DNA from: Nannochloropsis salina CCMP1776
Lineage: Eukaryota; Sar; Eustigmatophyceae; Eustigmatales; Monodopsidaceae
Assembly: GCA_004565275.1 (NCBI GenBank)
Contig: SDOX01000009.1
Coordinates: 780,068 to 844,067, forward strand
Length of the DNA: 64,000 nt
Direction: 5' to 3'
The notes under the pieces: generated by a model
Databases searched by the model: none
What the model was told of the DNA's origin: nothing
The model's input: the letters and a program-made list of their open reading frames with translations, nothing else
Shown here: positions 32,157 through 43,067 of the stretch, piece after piece
How the letters are laid out: the number at the start of each line of letters is the position of its first letter
How positions within the stretch are numbered: the stretch's first letter is position 1
Program-made: the position numbers and the translations under genes

Positions 32157-34217
32157 CGTGATCGGTAGGTTGCTGATGGCGGTCTTTTGAGTTGTGGGGG
32201 TCAGTAGGTGGGGGGGTAAGGACTGTGACGGTACTGAAAAGGCGGCATATTTAGCATATCATCTTTGCAATAATGTTTCATCCCCGATTTGGAACGCTCC
32301 TTTAAAAAACTTTTCCGCTATCGTGAAAGCTATTGAATCATCCAGCCAAAACACGAGGGATAGATCGTCGTAGTCTCAGGAAAAGAGCACAGGACCGGTG
32401 ACGGGAGCTTCCATCAAGGAGACGATGCTTTCTCCTTGAGCCTGGCATCGGGGGGGTATTTACTAGGCCAATTTTTTGACTAGTGACCGACAACTTCAGC
32501 CAAGGTTCTATGTATGCACACACACATACTCAGTTGCAAAGATCACAACGCATCTTCCAAGTAGAGGCTTCGATCCAACCAAACAAATTGAAGTTTCTCC
32601 TGCCAACCAACTTTTCGGTCCTCGTCAATAGGATTATTTGTCACCATTGTCAAAAGTAGAAATTAAAGAGACACAAATGATTGATCAAGCATAGGAATTC
32701 TGCGAAACAACGAAAGCAGGAGTACGTGAGCTTTCCATGTGACAGAAGCGACAATTTGCACTCTTGAATACCTTTGAGTGATGGTGCACATATCCATTTT
32801 ATGTTTCAAGGATGAAGGAGATACTTTCCTCGACTTCGTGATTTATGCGATCAATGTGACCTAATTGAGTCGGACGGATTGCCTCCTTAGGTCCATCGCA
32901 CACCCTTTGTGGCGGTATGTCTTAAGCGATGAAACCTCACCAAGGTTGCTGCCTTTTTAACGTAAAATACGGTACAACGCAAAATGCTTTCTATTCCCGA
33001 CTTTCCCTCACACTTGAGCTCATCGTAGCAGGAAACGTTGTACGACCACTCATCCTCTCCGGTAAAACACAGGCGAGTCATGGCATTCCGGCCTTCTAGC
33101 GGGAAGGTGGTGGCCAGGAAAGAGGCCTCGGCGACCTCACTACAAAAATCTTCCCCCGTCTCTCTCGATACGAACTCAGTACGCCGACGATTCGCATCGG
33201 TAGGGTTTCCACCCTGGTTGCTGCTCCGCAGGAGTAGAGGAGTCCAGTGCCTGTGGTCCTTATCAGCGAAGCCCAGGCAGGACGAGCTTGCACGCGCTCT
33301 TCGTCGAATAGGAGGCCTGTTGTCACTTCTGGACCGCCATGAACACGCAAGACTAAGCCTATATCGGAGGCGGGGAGAGATTATTTCATCATGTCCTGCC
33401 ATGTCCGCCTTCTGTTTGTTGGTCCCGCGGTAGGGTTCGCGGGTTCGAACGCGGGCACGGCATCTAGCGCGGAGCCTGCCCCTGAAATCGTGCTCCCAAG
33501 CCGCTGGATGAATTCAGGGTAGTGTAGAAGGAGATGAGAATTTGAAACTTATGAGACACGGAACTCCAGCCCTAAGAAAGCGAGGACATGACTCGCAACA
33601 ATGTCACTATAGATGCTGAAGGAGATAGCAGGAGGCGGTGGATCGCAAGGGTTGGGAAAAACTGCTGGGTTGTATCTCAAGAGGAAAAGGGTTTCTAATT
33701 GGAAGAAAAATTGAACTGAAGGTCACTACCATGTTGAACGTATTGGGCAGTGAGGAGCCAAGCTACAGAAAGTAAGTCGGGGGGCGGGGTAGAAATAGAA
33801 AAGGAAGACGTGGGGAAAGGATGCTGCAATTGGTCGAGTTCGTCGCACGAGGATGCCTGAACAGACGGGGCTCTTGACGCACATCCCTCCCTAACGAGGG
33901 TCCACCGGTTGGCGTGTCTTCTTTACGACATAGACTGACGGCTGCTCTCATTTCGGGAAAAAAAAATCGGCAATTTGGGTGCTACCTCATGCCTACTTGA
34001 CACTTTCATCAAAGTCGAGGGTTCCAACTCTAGCCTCAATTTAGAAAAGACAGGAGACACCAATATGTTTCTTGTTGTCGTGTTTCCTTCCCACCGGCGC
34101 GCACTCCGCCTCCCTTGCCTTTGCCTCCACTGCCCTCACGACGTTTCTCTCGCCTCCCGGACCCTCCGCTGATGTCTTTCCTCCTCGTTGCCCCTCCGAC
34201 CGCTCCCCTCTATGTAT
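32157..34217. other. Intergenic region, about 2 kb, mostly without features
   Basis: AT-richer than the flanks. Apart from the exon-like fragment at 33014-33139, reported separately, I see only short frames. The two flanking genes are both on the minus strand. Confidence 0.4.
33014..33139 (-). CDS. Possible isolated exon or gene remnant
   Basis: Between an acceptor-like TTTTTGTAG and a donor-like CAAGTGTGAG the minus strand reads EVAEASFLATTFPLEGR, then RLCFTGEDEWSYNVSCYDEL. This looks more like real protein than the surrounding frames: mixed residues, and two Cys in a YNVSCYDEL context. I could not find partner exons. It could be a remnant, part of an unrecognised secreted-protein gene, or chance. 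Confidence 0.25.
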
Positions 34218-36706
34218 CTATTGGTTGTCATCCTCCAGAAGCTGAAATTCGTAATCCAAGTCTGTGAGTACGGAGACGCGTTGTAAAGCAAGGGGGCAGA
34301 GAGAAGGTGAGAGAGGGAGGGAGGGAGGGAGGGAGGGAGGGAGGGAGGGAGGGAGGGAGTGACCCTCCCGAGATGGAAGGGACGCGGCCTCTATACAGAA
34401 GGTCGACGGAAGGGGGCTGGGAGGAGAAAAAATCGGAGAAAGAGAGTGAAAGAAGAGAAAAAAAACCCAGAGGGAAACATCGCCGTGGACACCACGGGGA
34501 AGGAAAGGAAAGGAGGGGGATTGCCGCACTCACCGCTCTCCAGGACCCAATCAAACACCTGCTCCGCCTTATCGCCCACCATAAGCTCCCACGCCCCCTC
34601 CTTCCCTGCCTCCCGCTCGCCCACCACGAAATAGGGTTGTACGAACTTCATCACCGTGAAAGTCTTGTCCTGGTGTACAGGCAAGGGCAGCCGAGGGAGG
34701 GAAGGATCGGGAGGGGTGGGTGCCTTCGTCTTCCTGGTCAGGTCGCCCGACAACGCCAAGCCGGCAGGAAAAGAGAGAGGGAGGAAGGGAGGGAGGGAGG
34801 GAGGAAGGGAGGGAGGGAGGCCAACCTGGTAGGTAAAGTCACAAATAGGTTCCGCCATGTCCTCCAGGTCTTCCTCCTCGTCCTCCTCGTAGGAGTCGTC
34901 GCGCGCGTCGAAGTCGTAGTAAGGAGCCTCGCTCTTGGCGCCCGGGGGAGGCGCCGGTCGGTCCGCGAAGTCCGGGTCGATCTGAGCACAGGGACAAGGG
35001 CCAATGAAAGAGGGAGGGGGGGGGGAGGGAGGGAGGGGAGGGGGAGGAGGAGGAAGGAGGGAGGGAGGGAGGTTCTGGGTCAGACCGGGCGCATTCCGCC
35101 ATCCATTCGTTTTCAACCCTTTCCTGCCCCTCTCTCCCTCCTCCCTCCTCCCACCCTCCTTCCCTCCTGGTCTCACACCCACCTGCTGCTCAAAAGGCAA
35201 ATCCCCTTCGCCCTCCTCCCCCTCCTCTCCCTCCCCTTCCCCCCCAAATTCCCCATCTTCGTCGTAAATCTCCACGTCGCCCTCGATAGTCAGTGTTCCC
35301 GCCGACCGCAAGAGGGTCGCGCCCATGTCCGTTAAGGTAGCTTCCACCTGCAGGGGGAAAACAGGAGGTCGAGATGGACGAGGATGGAGCACGTTAGGGA
35401 AGAAAGGAATAAGTGCGGGCCTCTCCCTCGTTCATGCCCATTCTGGCTATTGTGTGTGCGTCGCGGTCACTCCATTTCTCCGGAGCCACATTCCTGAGAA
35501 AGCGCGCTAGAAACGGGACCAAGAGAGCCTCCTTCAAGGTTAAAAAGTTACGCATGGGCCAAGATGCGTACATAAAACGGCGGAAATAGAGGTGAAGAGG
35601 GGAATTGGAAGGGAGAAAGGGAGAAAGGGAGGGAGGGAGGGAGGGAGAAAGATAGGGAGAAAGGGAGGGAGATAGGGAGGGAGGGAGGGAGATAGGGAGG
35701 GAGATAGGGAGGGAGGGAGGGAGGGAGGGAGGGAGGGAGGGAGGGAAGGGCTTACGGTTGGCAGCATCTCGGGCAGGCGGGCGTCGAAGCCTAACTCCAG
35801 GGCGTTCATCTTATCGTCCACAACAACTACAGGTGTGTCAATGGGTAGGCCGATCATGAATTCCTTACCGCCGCGTGTCACGAGCTGGGGGGGGGGAGGA
35901 AGGGAGGGAAGAACGGAGGGTGGGGAGAAGAGGGGCGAGGAGGATGGGGAGGGAGAAAGTTGGAGGCAACCCCAGGCGGATACTTTGCAAGCGATTCCTG
36001 CGCGGTCGCACCACCACGAAGTTAATTGAAGAAAATGGGGAAAGTGTGTCGCAAGGCCCATCTCAATATTCCGCCTTTCTTCCCCCCGCCCATCTTCATG
36101 ACCTCTCCTTCAAGTCTTTTTTGTTACTTACCGTCTCTGCCGTGCAATTTATTGTCGCCAGGTTCTTGCTGTCTGTAATCAGCAAGAATTCAGTCTCGTC
36201 GTCTTCGTCCCAGTGCCGGATCTGCATCTACAATGGAGGCAAGATGCGAGGGTGGGGGAACAAACAAGGTGGGAGAGAGACTTTATTCCACTGGACGCAA
36301 CCATTGAGCAGCGGACAAGACACTTTGACATATGGACATCGGCATCCACCAATTTCAATCTGACTGCTTACCTCTTGGGGCGCTTTTTTCTTGTCGTTCC
36401 CCCCGCCTTTTCCCTTCGCCATCCAAAAGGGCTCGGGGATCAGTGCCCGAGTGCCTACGCCCCGGGTGAACCACGATTCATGAATATCAATGTAGTTGGA
36501 ACATGAGTACGCGATACAAGAGCGATCAACGTGCTAAAAATTCCCACTACATTTAAAAGCTTACTTGTTGTTGCCGACAAGTGCTGCCCGCATTGCTGCT
36601 GCTGCTGCTGCTGCTGCTTCGAGTGAGCTGCAAAAGGCAAGGCCGGACCCCAAAATGCAAAGGACATGGAGGGGGCCAAAAAGGCCATGACCATGTAGAG
36701 TTTCAT
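34218..36706 (-). CDS. Plastid-targeted DUF3727-like protein
   Basis: Exons on the minus strand: 36565-36706, 36372-36454, 36132-36227, 35756-35884, 35183-35347, 34826-34981, 34534-34669, 34218-34261, all in phase, about 316 aa. The N-terminus MKLYMVMAFLAPSMSFAFWG is a signal peptide ending in an SFAF motif. It resembles the ASAF-Phe cleavage site of stramenopile plastid proteins and is followed by a Gln run (CAG repeat) and a Ser/Thr/basic stretch. The mature part, LITDSKNLATINC, KEFMIGLPIDTPVVVVDD, LPEMLPTVEATL and SAGTLTIEGDVE, matches my memory of the plant and cyanobacterial DUF3727 pattern (LPVDTPVEIF, then an acidic linker, then a TLTVSGDLP strand). A second, very acidic linker precedes VMKFVQPYFVVGE. 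Function unknown; presumed stromal or thylakoid-associated. Start at 36706 is preferred over an internal ATG at 36422 because the first exon splices in phase to it. Confidence 0.7.
35600..35750 (-). repeat. (GGGA)n/(GATAGGGA) tract in an intron
   Basis: About 150 bases of GGGA units with interspersed GATAGGGA and GAAAGGGA variants; on the coding strand this is CCCT. It lies in the intron of the DUF3727-like gene directly downstream of the exon ending at 35756, so it follows the GTAAGC donor. Confidence 0.9.
36594..36618 (-). repeat. CAG trinucleotide repeat (poly-Gln in presequence)
   Basis: Eight CAG codons on the minus strand encode a Gln run in the first exon of the DUF3727-like gene, just after the signal peptide. 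It would be removed with the transit peptide if the protein is imported into the plastid. Confidence 0.9.
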
Positions 36707-37666
36707 GACCTGCTTGTGGTCATGTGTCTTTCCGTGAGTCTGTGTGACGGCTTGGGCATTTATCGCGGTGGTTGACGTGTAGCACGAAGTCGAGGAAAAG
36801 AAGAAGAGCCTTGAATATCTCAGGAAGGCCGTTGATTCGCTTCCTACAGAGTCCCATTTTTCCTCCACACATGGTTCCGAAAAGCAATAAAGCATCCGTA
36901 TCTCAGTTGAACTTGGAAAAAAGTCACGAATTTACTTGGGTGCATTCCAGTGCCACTTTAACTCTTGCTTGTTCATCTTTCACCCACCAAAGGCCTTCTG
37001 TCAACCTCCCGGTTACTAAGCACATTTCACTCTATCAGGTCTAACATTGTTCAGGCACGCACAGCCTCGTCATCGATGGCGGAAACGACATAGAAAATTG
37101 AAGCACAATGCTTGGTTTTTTGTAGCAGGGAAGCCCAGATATCTTCTATCCCTGCCCATATTTGATCCTAACATGTGAATATACTCAGGCCCATGTAACC
37201 ATCATCCTGCCAAGCCATTTATGTTGGCATCCGTACAACATGATAGGTGAAACAAAAAAAAAGCTTACAGTGAGCTAAGAACAGTTATTTTGGGTTATTT
37301 CTTCACAACTCCACATTCAATCCCAAATATGGCTACGTATAAATAATAATCAACTTTTTTTCCTCCTCGTGCAGGCGCTTCAATTGTTCCACACAAGAAT
37401 TTTATCGCACACCGCTCCTCCCCAATATGTCTCCTTGTCTTACTTTCTACATATAAGGCTAACTTAATGGGGGAAAATGGACGCGAGAGCCCACGAAAAC
37501 ATCACGTCGTCGTAGCTTGTAATATAGATGAAAATAGATAATATATAAATCAGTTCTGTTAACCCATAGAGCAGCATAGTAAGAGGCCGCATGCGAGGGA
37601 TGTTGTCTGGCTAACATCTCGATGGTGTCAATCTTTCCCTTATCGCAGCCTGTGGCCACCGTTTGC
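36707..37666. other. Intergenic region
   Basis: AT-rich, about 1 kb. It should include the promoter of the DUF3727-like gene and the 3' end of the first Cys-rich secreted gene. No element identified. Confidence 0.4.
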
Positions 37667-38683
37667 TTAGGCCGTCGCGCACTTGCTCTCGAGCGCGGCG
37701 CGTGCTCCCGGGCATTTGGCATCCAATGCAGGGGCTCGGCTCTCGAGGTCCGTGACCTTGACGATGCGGTTCAACTCGCCAAAACAGCAGCTGCTGTAGT
37801 AATCGCATTTCGTCTCCAAGTCGTCGGGCTTGGCCGCGATCTCCGCCATGACCAACTGGGCACAGAATTGACCGCCAGCGGATTTGGAGCACCCGAACTC
37901 GGCTACAAAGCCATCAAAGGTGACCGCCATGTCCTCGTCCTCATCCTCATCCTCGTCAACGTCGTCCATGGGAGTGAAGGTCGCCTTTTTGCTGTCGCAC
38001 CAATTGCGCCATTCGGTCACGGCCTTGTCGAAGCTGGGCCCACAGGGGGTCGCGCAGAAGGCTTCCAACGCCTGGAGGACAAAAGAAAGGGGAGGTCAGG
38101 GGAGGTCAGAGGTGTGGATTAAGGGTGGAAAAAATGCCAGCCATGTCAACATTCTGAGGCAATCCTAGATTGGGAAAGCATGGCAGCTCATCATTTCCTG
38201 TCACAGAGTTTCAAATTTCCTCTTACAAGTTCTCGGCTTTCCACGTCCCTACCTTGACCTGGCCCGCCAGGGGCATCAGGTTGAACTCAGCGGTGCTGAT
38301 GGTGTCCGAGAAAGTAGTCCATGCCGCCCCACATTTCGCGTCCTCTGCCAGAGCGTCGAGGCTGGCGTCCAACTCAGTCTGGGGCGGGTGAGCGGAAGGG
38401 ATAGGGTATTGACGAGGAAAGAGGATGCTTTTCATTGGGAAAGTTGTGCGACGAAGGATCCGACTGATACCGACTGTTCCTCTCGTACCATTCCACATTT
38501 TAAAAAGAGAAATTAAAGACACTTTCTGAGCATTTATTTTTCACTCACCGCATTGCATGAGCGCGCCACCATGGGAGTGGCAGCGGCTTGTAAGCCCCGA
38601 AGGGTAAGCGTCTCGGTGGCAGCAGCGCCGGCGGCAAACATAAGGAGGCTCATGGAGGCCATGTAGGACTTGTTGAAGAGCAT
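37667..38683 (-). CDS. Secreted Cys-rich protein A, 221 aa
   Basis: Not a family I recognise. Exons on the minus strand: 38549-38683, 38253-38378, 37667-38071, all phase 0. Signal peptide at residues 1-23 (SLLMFAAGAAATETL). The mature protein has regularly spaced Cys in motifs shared with its paralogue at 41445-43067: AFCATPCGPSFDKAVTEWRN followed by WC, FDGFVAEFGCSKSAG, FCAQLVMAEI, CDYYSSCCFGELNRIV and ALDAKCPG. A short Asp/Glu-rich loop (DVDEDEDEDEDM) sits in the middle. Exon 2 is 126 bases in both paralogues and introns fall at equivalent places, so they arose by duplication. The even Cys content and signal peptide point to an extracellular or endomembrane disulfide-bonded protein. The sequence just before the ATG, CTTCAACC, nearly matches that of the paralogue. 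Confidence 0.85.
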
Positions 38684-40088
38684 GGTTGAAGAGGTTTTTT
38701 GAAAGGCTTGCTTTACGTGATTAGATGTGGTACAAACATGAATGAGTGTGTGATTGGGCTTTCAATTTAGGTAGTCATTTTTTGTACAACGGCGCACACA
38801 TTTGTAAGGAATCTTGCGAATAATCCGATTATGAATCCCAAACATGAATTAAAACGGGGATCTGATGTGAGATCGGATACGGATACTACATAATAAAAAA
38901 CTTGTAGCTTGTATGTTAGATCGATTTGTTCATCGTGACGAAGGATGCAAAGAGCTGAAGCTTATCCGAAACAAGAAATCATAAATAATGGGAAGCAAAT
39001 GAAAATCCTACATGACGAACATGCACACAGCTCTGCAGCGTCCCTGACGAGATGTTGAACGTCCTTGTTCCGAGAGAATCCCCCTTGAATACCCGCCCAG
39101 ATGTTGAACATCTCTGTTCCTACTAAATTCCCCGCAAGTACCGGAGGAAGAGCTGTTCCGCTATATCACGCGGGACCAAAATATATTGTCAGAATCTTTG
39201 AAATCTTTTCGAGGAGTCATACAAACAATGAAAGGCTTTAAAAGTGTTGAACGTCTCACAAGGTTATGTAGTTATGGCTGGAAGTATCCAAACTTGACGA
39301 CCTCCGCAGGGAAGCCCCCAATATTTTTGGGACTCGGTATAGCTCGTTAGAAAAACCTCAATCCGAAATCCCTATACGTAACTGGAGTATATCAGAAACA
39401 GCATTTGGTGACACATGAAAAAGGGTCCCGAAGGAGTTTCCAAGGAACGTTTCGCTCGTAATGCTCTGGTATTCGTGCTGTTTCATGTGCTCAGCGTTTG
39501 ACGTCGGGGTAAACGTTCATTAAAGACAGCTTCCGTAAAGCACCGGCGGCGTGAGAAATCGATTTCTCCATGACTGTTTCTTCACTTTCACATGGCGGGG
39601 ATAGCGTAGCTGGATCCTTTCGTGTGCTTCAATCGGGCGAGAAATATCATTTTTTGTAAAGGACAAGTGCCACCAGGGCCTACTCGTATACTCCACGCTC
39701 TATGAGACCTTATCCTCACGCATGATACATGCACAATGACGACGTGTGAAGACAGCCTACCTTCAAAAACAGGTCCAAATCGATTAAATATGCTGAGCAT
39801 CGCCCGCTTGCTGTTCTTTGTTGCCTGTGTCATGACATTATTTACGGTGAGTTTTAGAATGCTTGAAAAGGCATGCTGAGATCGATACCATGCGGGAGGA
39901 AGATTGATGGCCTCAGCCATGTAAGATCAGCATGACCACTATTTCTGTCGCAATATCAACCCTCCTTACACCTGAGCACTCTGTCAAGAGTTATCATGCT
40001 ATAAGCTTCCGAAAATTGAATAAATTCCACGCCGGCAGAAAAGGATATCTGACATACATTACTGTTGTGCCTATCTTCATAAATATAG

Positions 40089-40349
40089 ACAAGCGCGGCC
40101 GGCTCCGCCCACGGACACCGCGAGCTGCGTGGTGGTTTTGCTGGGAATGTCCGTCGTAACAATCGCGCCGCCCGGGCGGAGATGCGGAGCGATGCCGGAG
40201 GGCGTCGCATGGAGACTGTGGAGGTCATGACAACAGGGGTCGTCCACCCCCATCGAGTCTTGCGTGGTGGATTTGCCGGAAACGTGCGTCGCAACAATCG
40301 CGCCGCCCGGGCTGAGATGCGGAGCGATGCCGGAGGGCGTCGTATCTGA
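40089..40349 (+). CDS. Exon-like frame encoding a duplicated Arg-rich peptide
   Basis: After an acceptor-like AAATATAG, an 87-codon frame runs to TGA. It contains two copies, 45 codons apart, of a 26-residue Arg/Gly/Ala-rich peptide (begins GGFAGNVRRNNRAAR, ends SDAGGRR). The copies differ at eight bases, and in this frame all eight changes are synonymous. That pattern suggests the peptide was selected as protein in this frame. The GC-rich island stands out from its AT-rich surroundings. No Met start or partner exon is evident, so it may be an exon, a remnant of a larger repeat protein, or part of a mobile element. Function unknown. Confidence 0.45.
   Translation, partial: TSAAGSAHGHRELRGGFAGNVRRNNRAARAEMRSDAGGRRMETVEVMTTGVVHPHRVLRGGFAGNVRRNNRAARAEMRSDAGGRRI
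40126..40344 (+). repeat. Two direct repeats of about 84 bp, 135 bp apart
   Basis: Copy 1 at 40126-40209 and copy 2 at 40261-40344, each starting TGCGTGGTGG and containing ACAATCGCGCCGCCCGGGC. About 90% identical. The spacing is a multiple of three. Confidence 0.92.
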
Positions 40350-41444
40350 GCGTCCTTATGAGTCGGTGAAGGGGAAAAAAAGACCGCGGCAATCCTTAGG
40401 TTCAAACTTTTTTCACCTCAATGCCACTCAGAATGTGCTTAAGAAGATATATATGATGCATGGTTCTATACTATGGAAAAGTTTTTTTGACCGAGAGGTG
40501 TCGAAATGACACGTATTGCCTTTACAAAAATTATGACGTGCACAAATTTGGACTCGAAACCTATGATTGGCTTTTCACTTGTGCAGAGAGGTGCTCTTGA
40601 AGAGTTGTGGAAGTTGTAGTTTGCGGCGTAGAGTTCCACGTGAATACTACTAAACATATGCACAGAAGAAGAAAATCTCGACGATGTGAACATCTTCAAT
40701 CACCAGACCGTATGTTGGAGACTGCCTTCCTATGTTCAATTCCTTCGGCACCCTTCACAACTCCTGGTACCCGACTGACATTGCTCTCGGCAAGGGGTGT
40801 GGAGAAAAAGTAGTAGGTAAAAACCATTTTCTGTGGATGAGAGTGATTGTCTGCATGCGCGGTGTGCTGCTTGCCTCATCTTTAACGACACGTCCAAATC
40901 TCAACCCAAAAAAAAGAGAAAAAACAAATAGACTAATCTTCCTCGCTCAAAGCTTCCGCACATTCTCCTTTTAAATTTTAAGAGCACCATTCTTCCCGTA
41001 AAGTCCTTCACTTCGCCTACTGTGGTTCTCTAAGCACACATAACCTGAACCTTCCTTATGCAGCCTTGCAGCCTGTCTTCCAGTTTCTCTGACATCTTAC
41101 ATTCTCTCATTAGTACGATATCCTCTTCTCCATTCCCTTTCTGTCACCTCGTGTATTGCCCTCGCGCTATATATGCATCACCTCTACCAACAACCTCGAT
41201 GCCCTCCTTCGCTCCCTCCGCGTCCTCAACCGGACACCTTTCCGACACCTTCCAAGAAAATTCCAAGAACGTTCCAGCTTCACACCTCCATTTCATGCAA
41301 TCCATCTTCCTCGCTATCCATCTTCCAAGCAAGCAAGAGAGGCCAAGAACACACCCATGCGTCCTCGTCTGCACCTCCTTGTCGTCGACCTCTGTACAGT
41401 ATAGCCAGCCTCAGCGTGAGGCGCTACTCTTTGTCCCTTTCTTC

Positions 41445-43067
41445 TTAGGCACACTTTGTCGTTAAGGCCGCCGTCGTGCCCGGGCATTTTGCTTCCAGCA
41501 TGGCTGCATGCGCCTTTAGGTCTGTCAGGGTCACCAACCGATGCATTTCTCCAAAGCAGCAGCTTGTGTAGTAGGCGCAGCGCGTGGCCGTGTCTTCGGG
41601 TTTCGCCATCAATTGGTCCATGACCAGTTTCGCGCAATATTCTCCGTTGGGACCCGCCGACTTGGTGCACCCGAAGTTGGAGACGAATCCGTCGAAAGAG
41701 TACATGCCTCCCATACCCCCGCTGAGCGGCACAAACGACGCTCGGTTCAGGTCGCACCAGGTGCGCCAGTCGGTGATGGCTTTGTTGAAAAGCGGACCGC
41801 AAGGGGTCTGGCAGAATGTATCAAGAGCCTAAGCGTAAGGAGAGAAGACAGGCGGGAAGGGGGGTCAGTACATGGAAGGCAGGAAAGGCTCTTAGTCTTT
41901 TCGACCGGTGGAGCGGAGGGAAGACAATCAAGGAAGGGGATGAGGTTCGGTGTCTTCCAAAGGCCGGCGATCCACCGTTATCAAGTCCATCCCGCGCATG
42001 CAGGTCGATGGCCGCCTTTTTCCTCTCCCTCTTTTCCCTTACCACCCCTACTGTGCACACATCAAGGGCGGTGCCTCTTATGCCTTCTCTTGCCTCATTT
42101 TCATCCTTCTCTTTTGGCTAGACAACACCATGATGACCACATTCCCGATTTCCGTATCTCCTCGCAGTTAGCCTACCTTGACTTGATCCGGAAGCGGCAA
42201 CCCACTGAAGTTCTCTCCCTCCAGCGTGGTGGAGAAGGTGGTCATGGGGGCTTGACATTGAGGTACCGTAGTCAAGGCGATCAGGCTTTGATCCAGCATG
42301 GTCTGTGGACGTGGAGGTGGTGATAAGTGTGATGAACCAAAAGACAAAGTAGTTTCCTCCGGACAAAAGGTGCCCTCCCTCCCCCCTGGGAAAAGCTACC
42401 AGGCATTAAATGCTTAAGACCCGTATCAACATTGACCATGCCCCGCATGTCTGTCTGCAGAGACTTCGGACAGACACACATCTATGCAACCCTTTGGCGG
42501 CGACGCATCGGTCGTACAGGCACTTACCATGTTGCACAAGGCCGATACCAGAGGTACGGGACGCGTCGCCTGCCCCGCACCAGCTTGTGCTCCCGGTTGC
42601 TGCATGCCCGGTTGCTGCATGCCCGGTTGCTGCATGCCCGGTTGCTGCATGCCTGGTTGCTGCATGCCTGGTTGTTGCATGCCTGGTTGCTGCATGCCTG
42701 GTTGCTGCATGCCTGGTTGTTGCATGCCCGGTCTATTCATCCCATTTTGGCCCATCCCGCCCGCGCCTGCTCCCCCTGCGTTGGCCATGCCTCCGTTTGC
42801 TTGTTGGCCCCCGTTGTACTGTTGAGAAGCTCCAGATTGCTGTGCCTGGCCCATTCCACCGGGTGCATTACCAGGTGCCACACCTTGGACACCGGCAGCC
42901 TGCTGGGTTCCGCTCGCTTGTTGCAATGTGGCTTGCTGCGGTACTCCAGCCCCTTGGGTGACTCCAGGTGCTTGCAAGCCTCGCAGGATATTCTTCTCTA
43001 TAGCAGTGCCACGTGCAGCAAACATCGCAAGGCTCAAAAGAGCCATGGCGCTTTTCCGGTACAGCAT
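41445..43067 (-). CDS. Secreted Cys-rich protein B with Gly-Met-Gln-Gln-Pro repeats, 349 aa
   Basis: Paralogue of the gene at 37667-38683. Exons on the minus strand: 42528-43067, 42177-42302, 41445-41828, all phase 0. Signal peptide at about residues 1-22 (ALLSLAMFAARGTAIE). Then comes a low-complexity domain rich in Gln, Gly, Ala and Asn, absent from protein A, with nine tandem GMQQP units. The C-terminal domain shares the paralogue's Cys pattern: TFCQTPCGPLFNKAITDWRT followed by WC, FDGFVSNFGCTKSAG, YCAKLVMDQL, CAYYTSCCFGEMHRLV and MLEAKCPG. The loop that is acidic in A is Gly/Met/Ser-rich here. A TATA-like ATAAATA lies about 30 bases before the ATG, and CTTCAACT precedes it. The repeat domain resembles those of extracellular matrix, wall or adhesive proteins, which is an analogy only. 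Confidence 0.85.
42592..42726 (-). repeat. 15-bp coding minisatellite, nine units
   Basis: Nine consecutive 15-bp units (plus strand CCCGGTTGCTGCATG, with CCT for CCC and TTG for CTG variants) encode GMQQP in secreted protein B. Unit differences are synonymous. No frame shift within the array. Confidence 0.97.

Larger units (their letters stand above)
38684..41444. other. Gene-poor region between the two Cys-rich paralogues
   Basis: About 2.7 kb of AT-rich sequence with only short frames, apart from the GC-rich repeat-coding segment at 40089-40349. A degenerate pair reading GATGTTGAAC-[GA]-TC occurs at about 39051 and 39101. I found no complete gene or mobile element. Confidence 0.4.

Noticed and set aside
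33420-33465. GGGTTCGAACGCGGG resembling a tRNA T-arm
   Set aside because: No matching A box, acceptor stem or anticodon arm could be folded on either strand at tRNA spacing.
39590-39640. GCGGGGATAGCGTAGCTGG resembling a tRNA 5' half
   Set aside because: No T-arm or closing acceptor stem within 100 bases.
39956-40405. 149-codon minus-strand frame over the duplicated repeat
   Set aside because: The repeat differences change amino acids in this frame but are silent in the plus-strand frame, so the plus strand is favoured.
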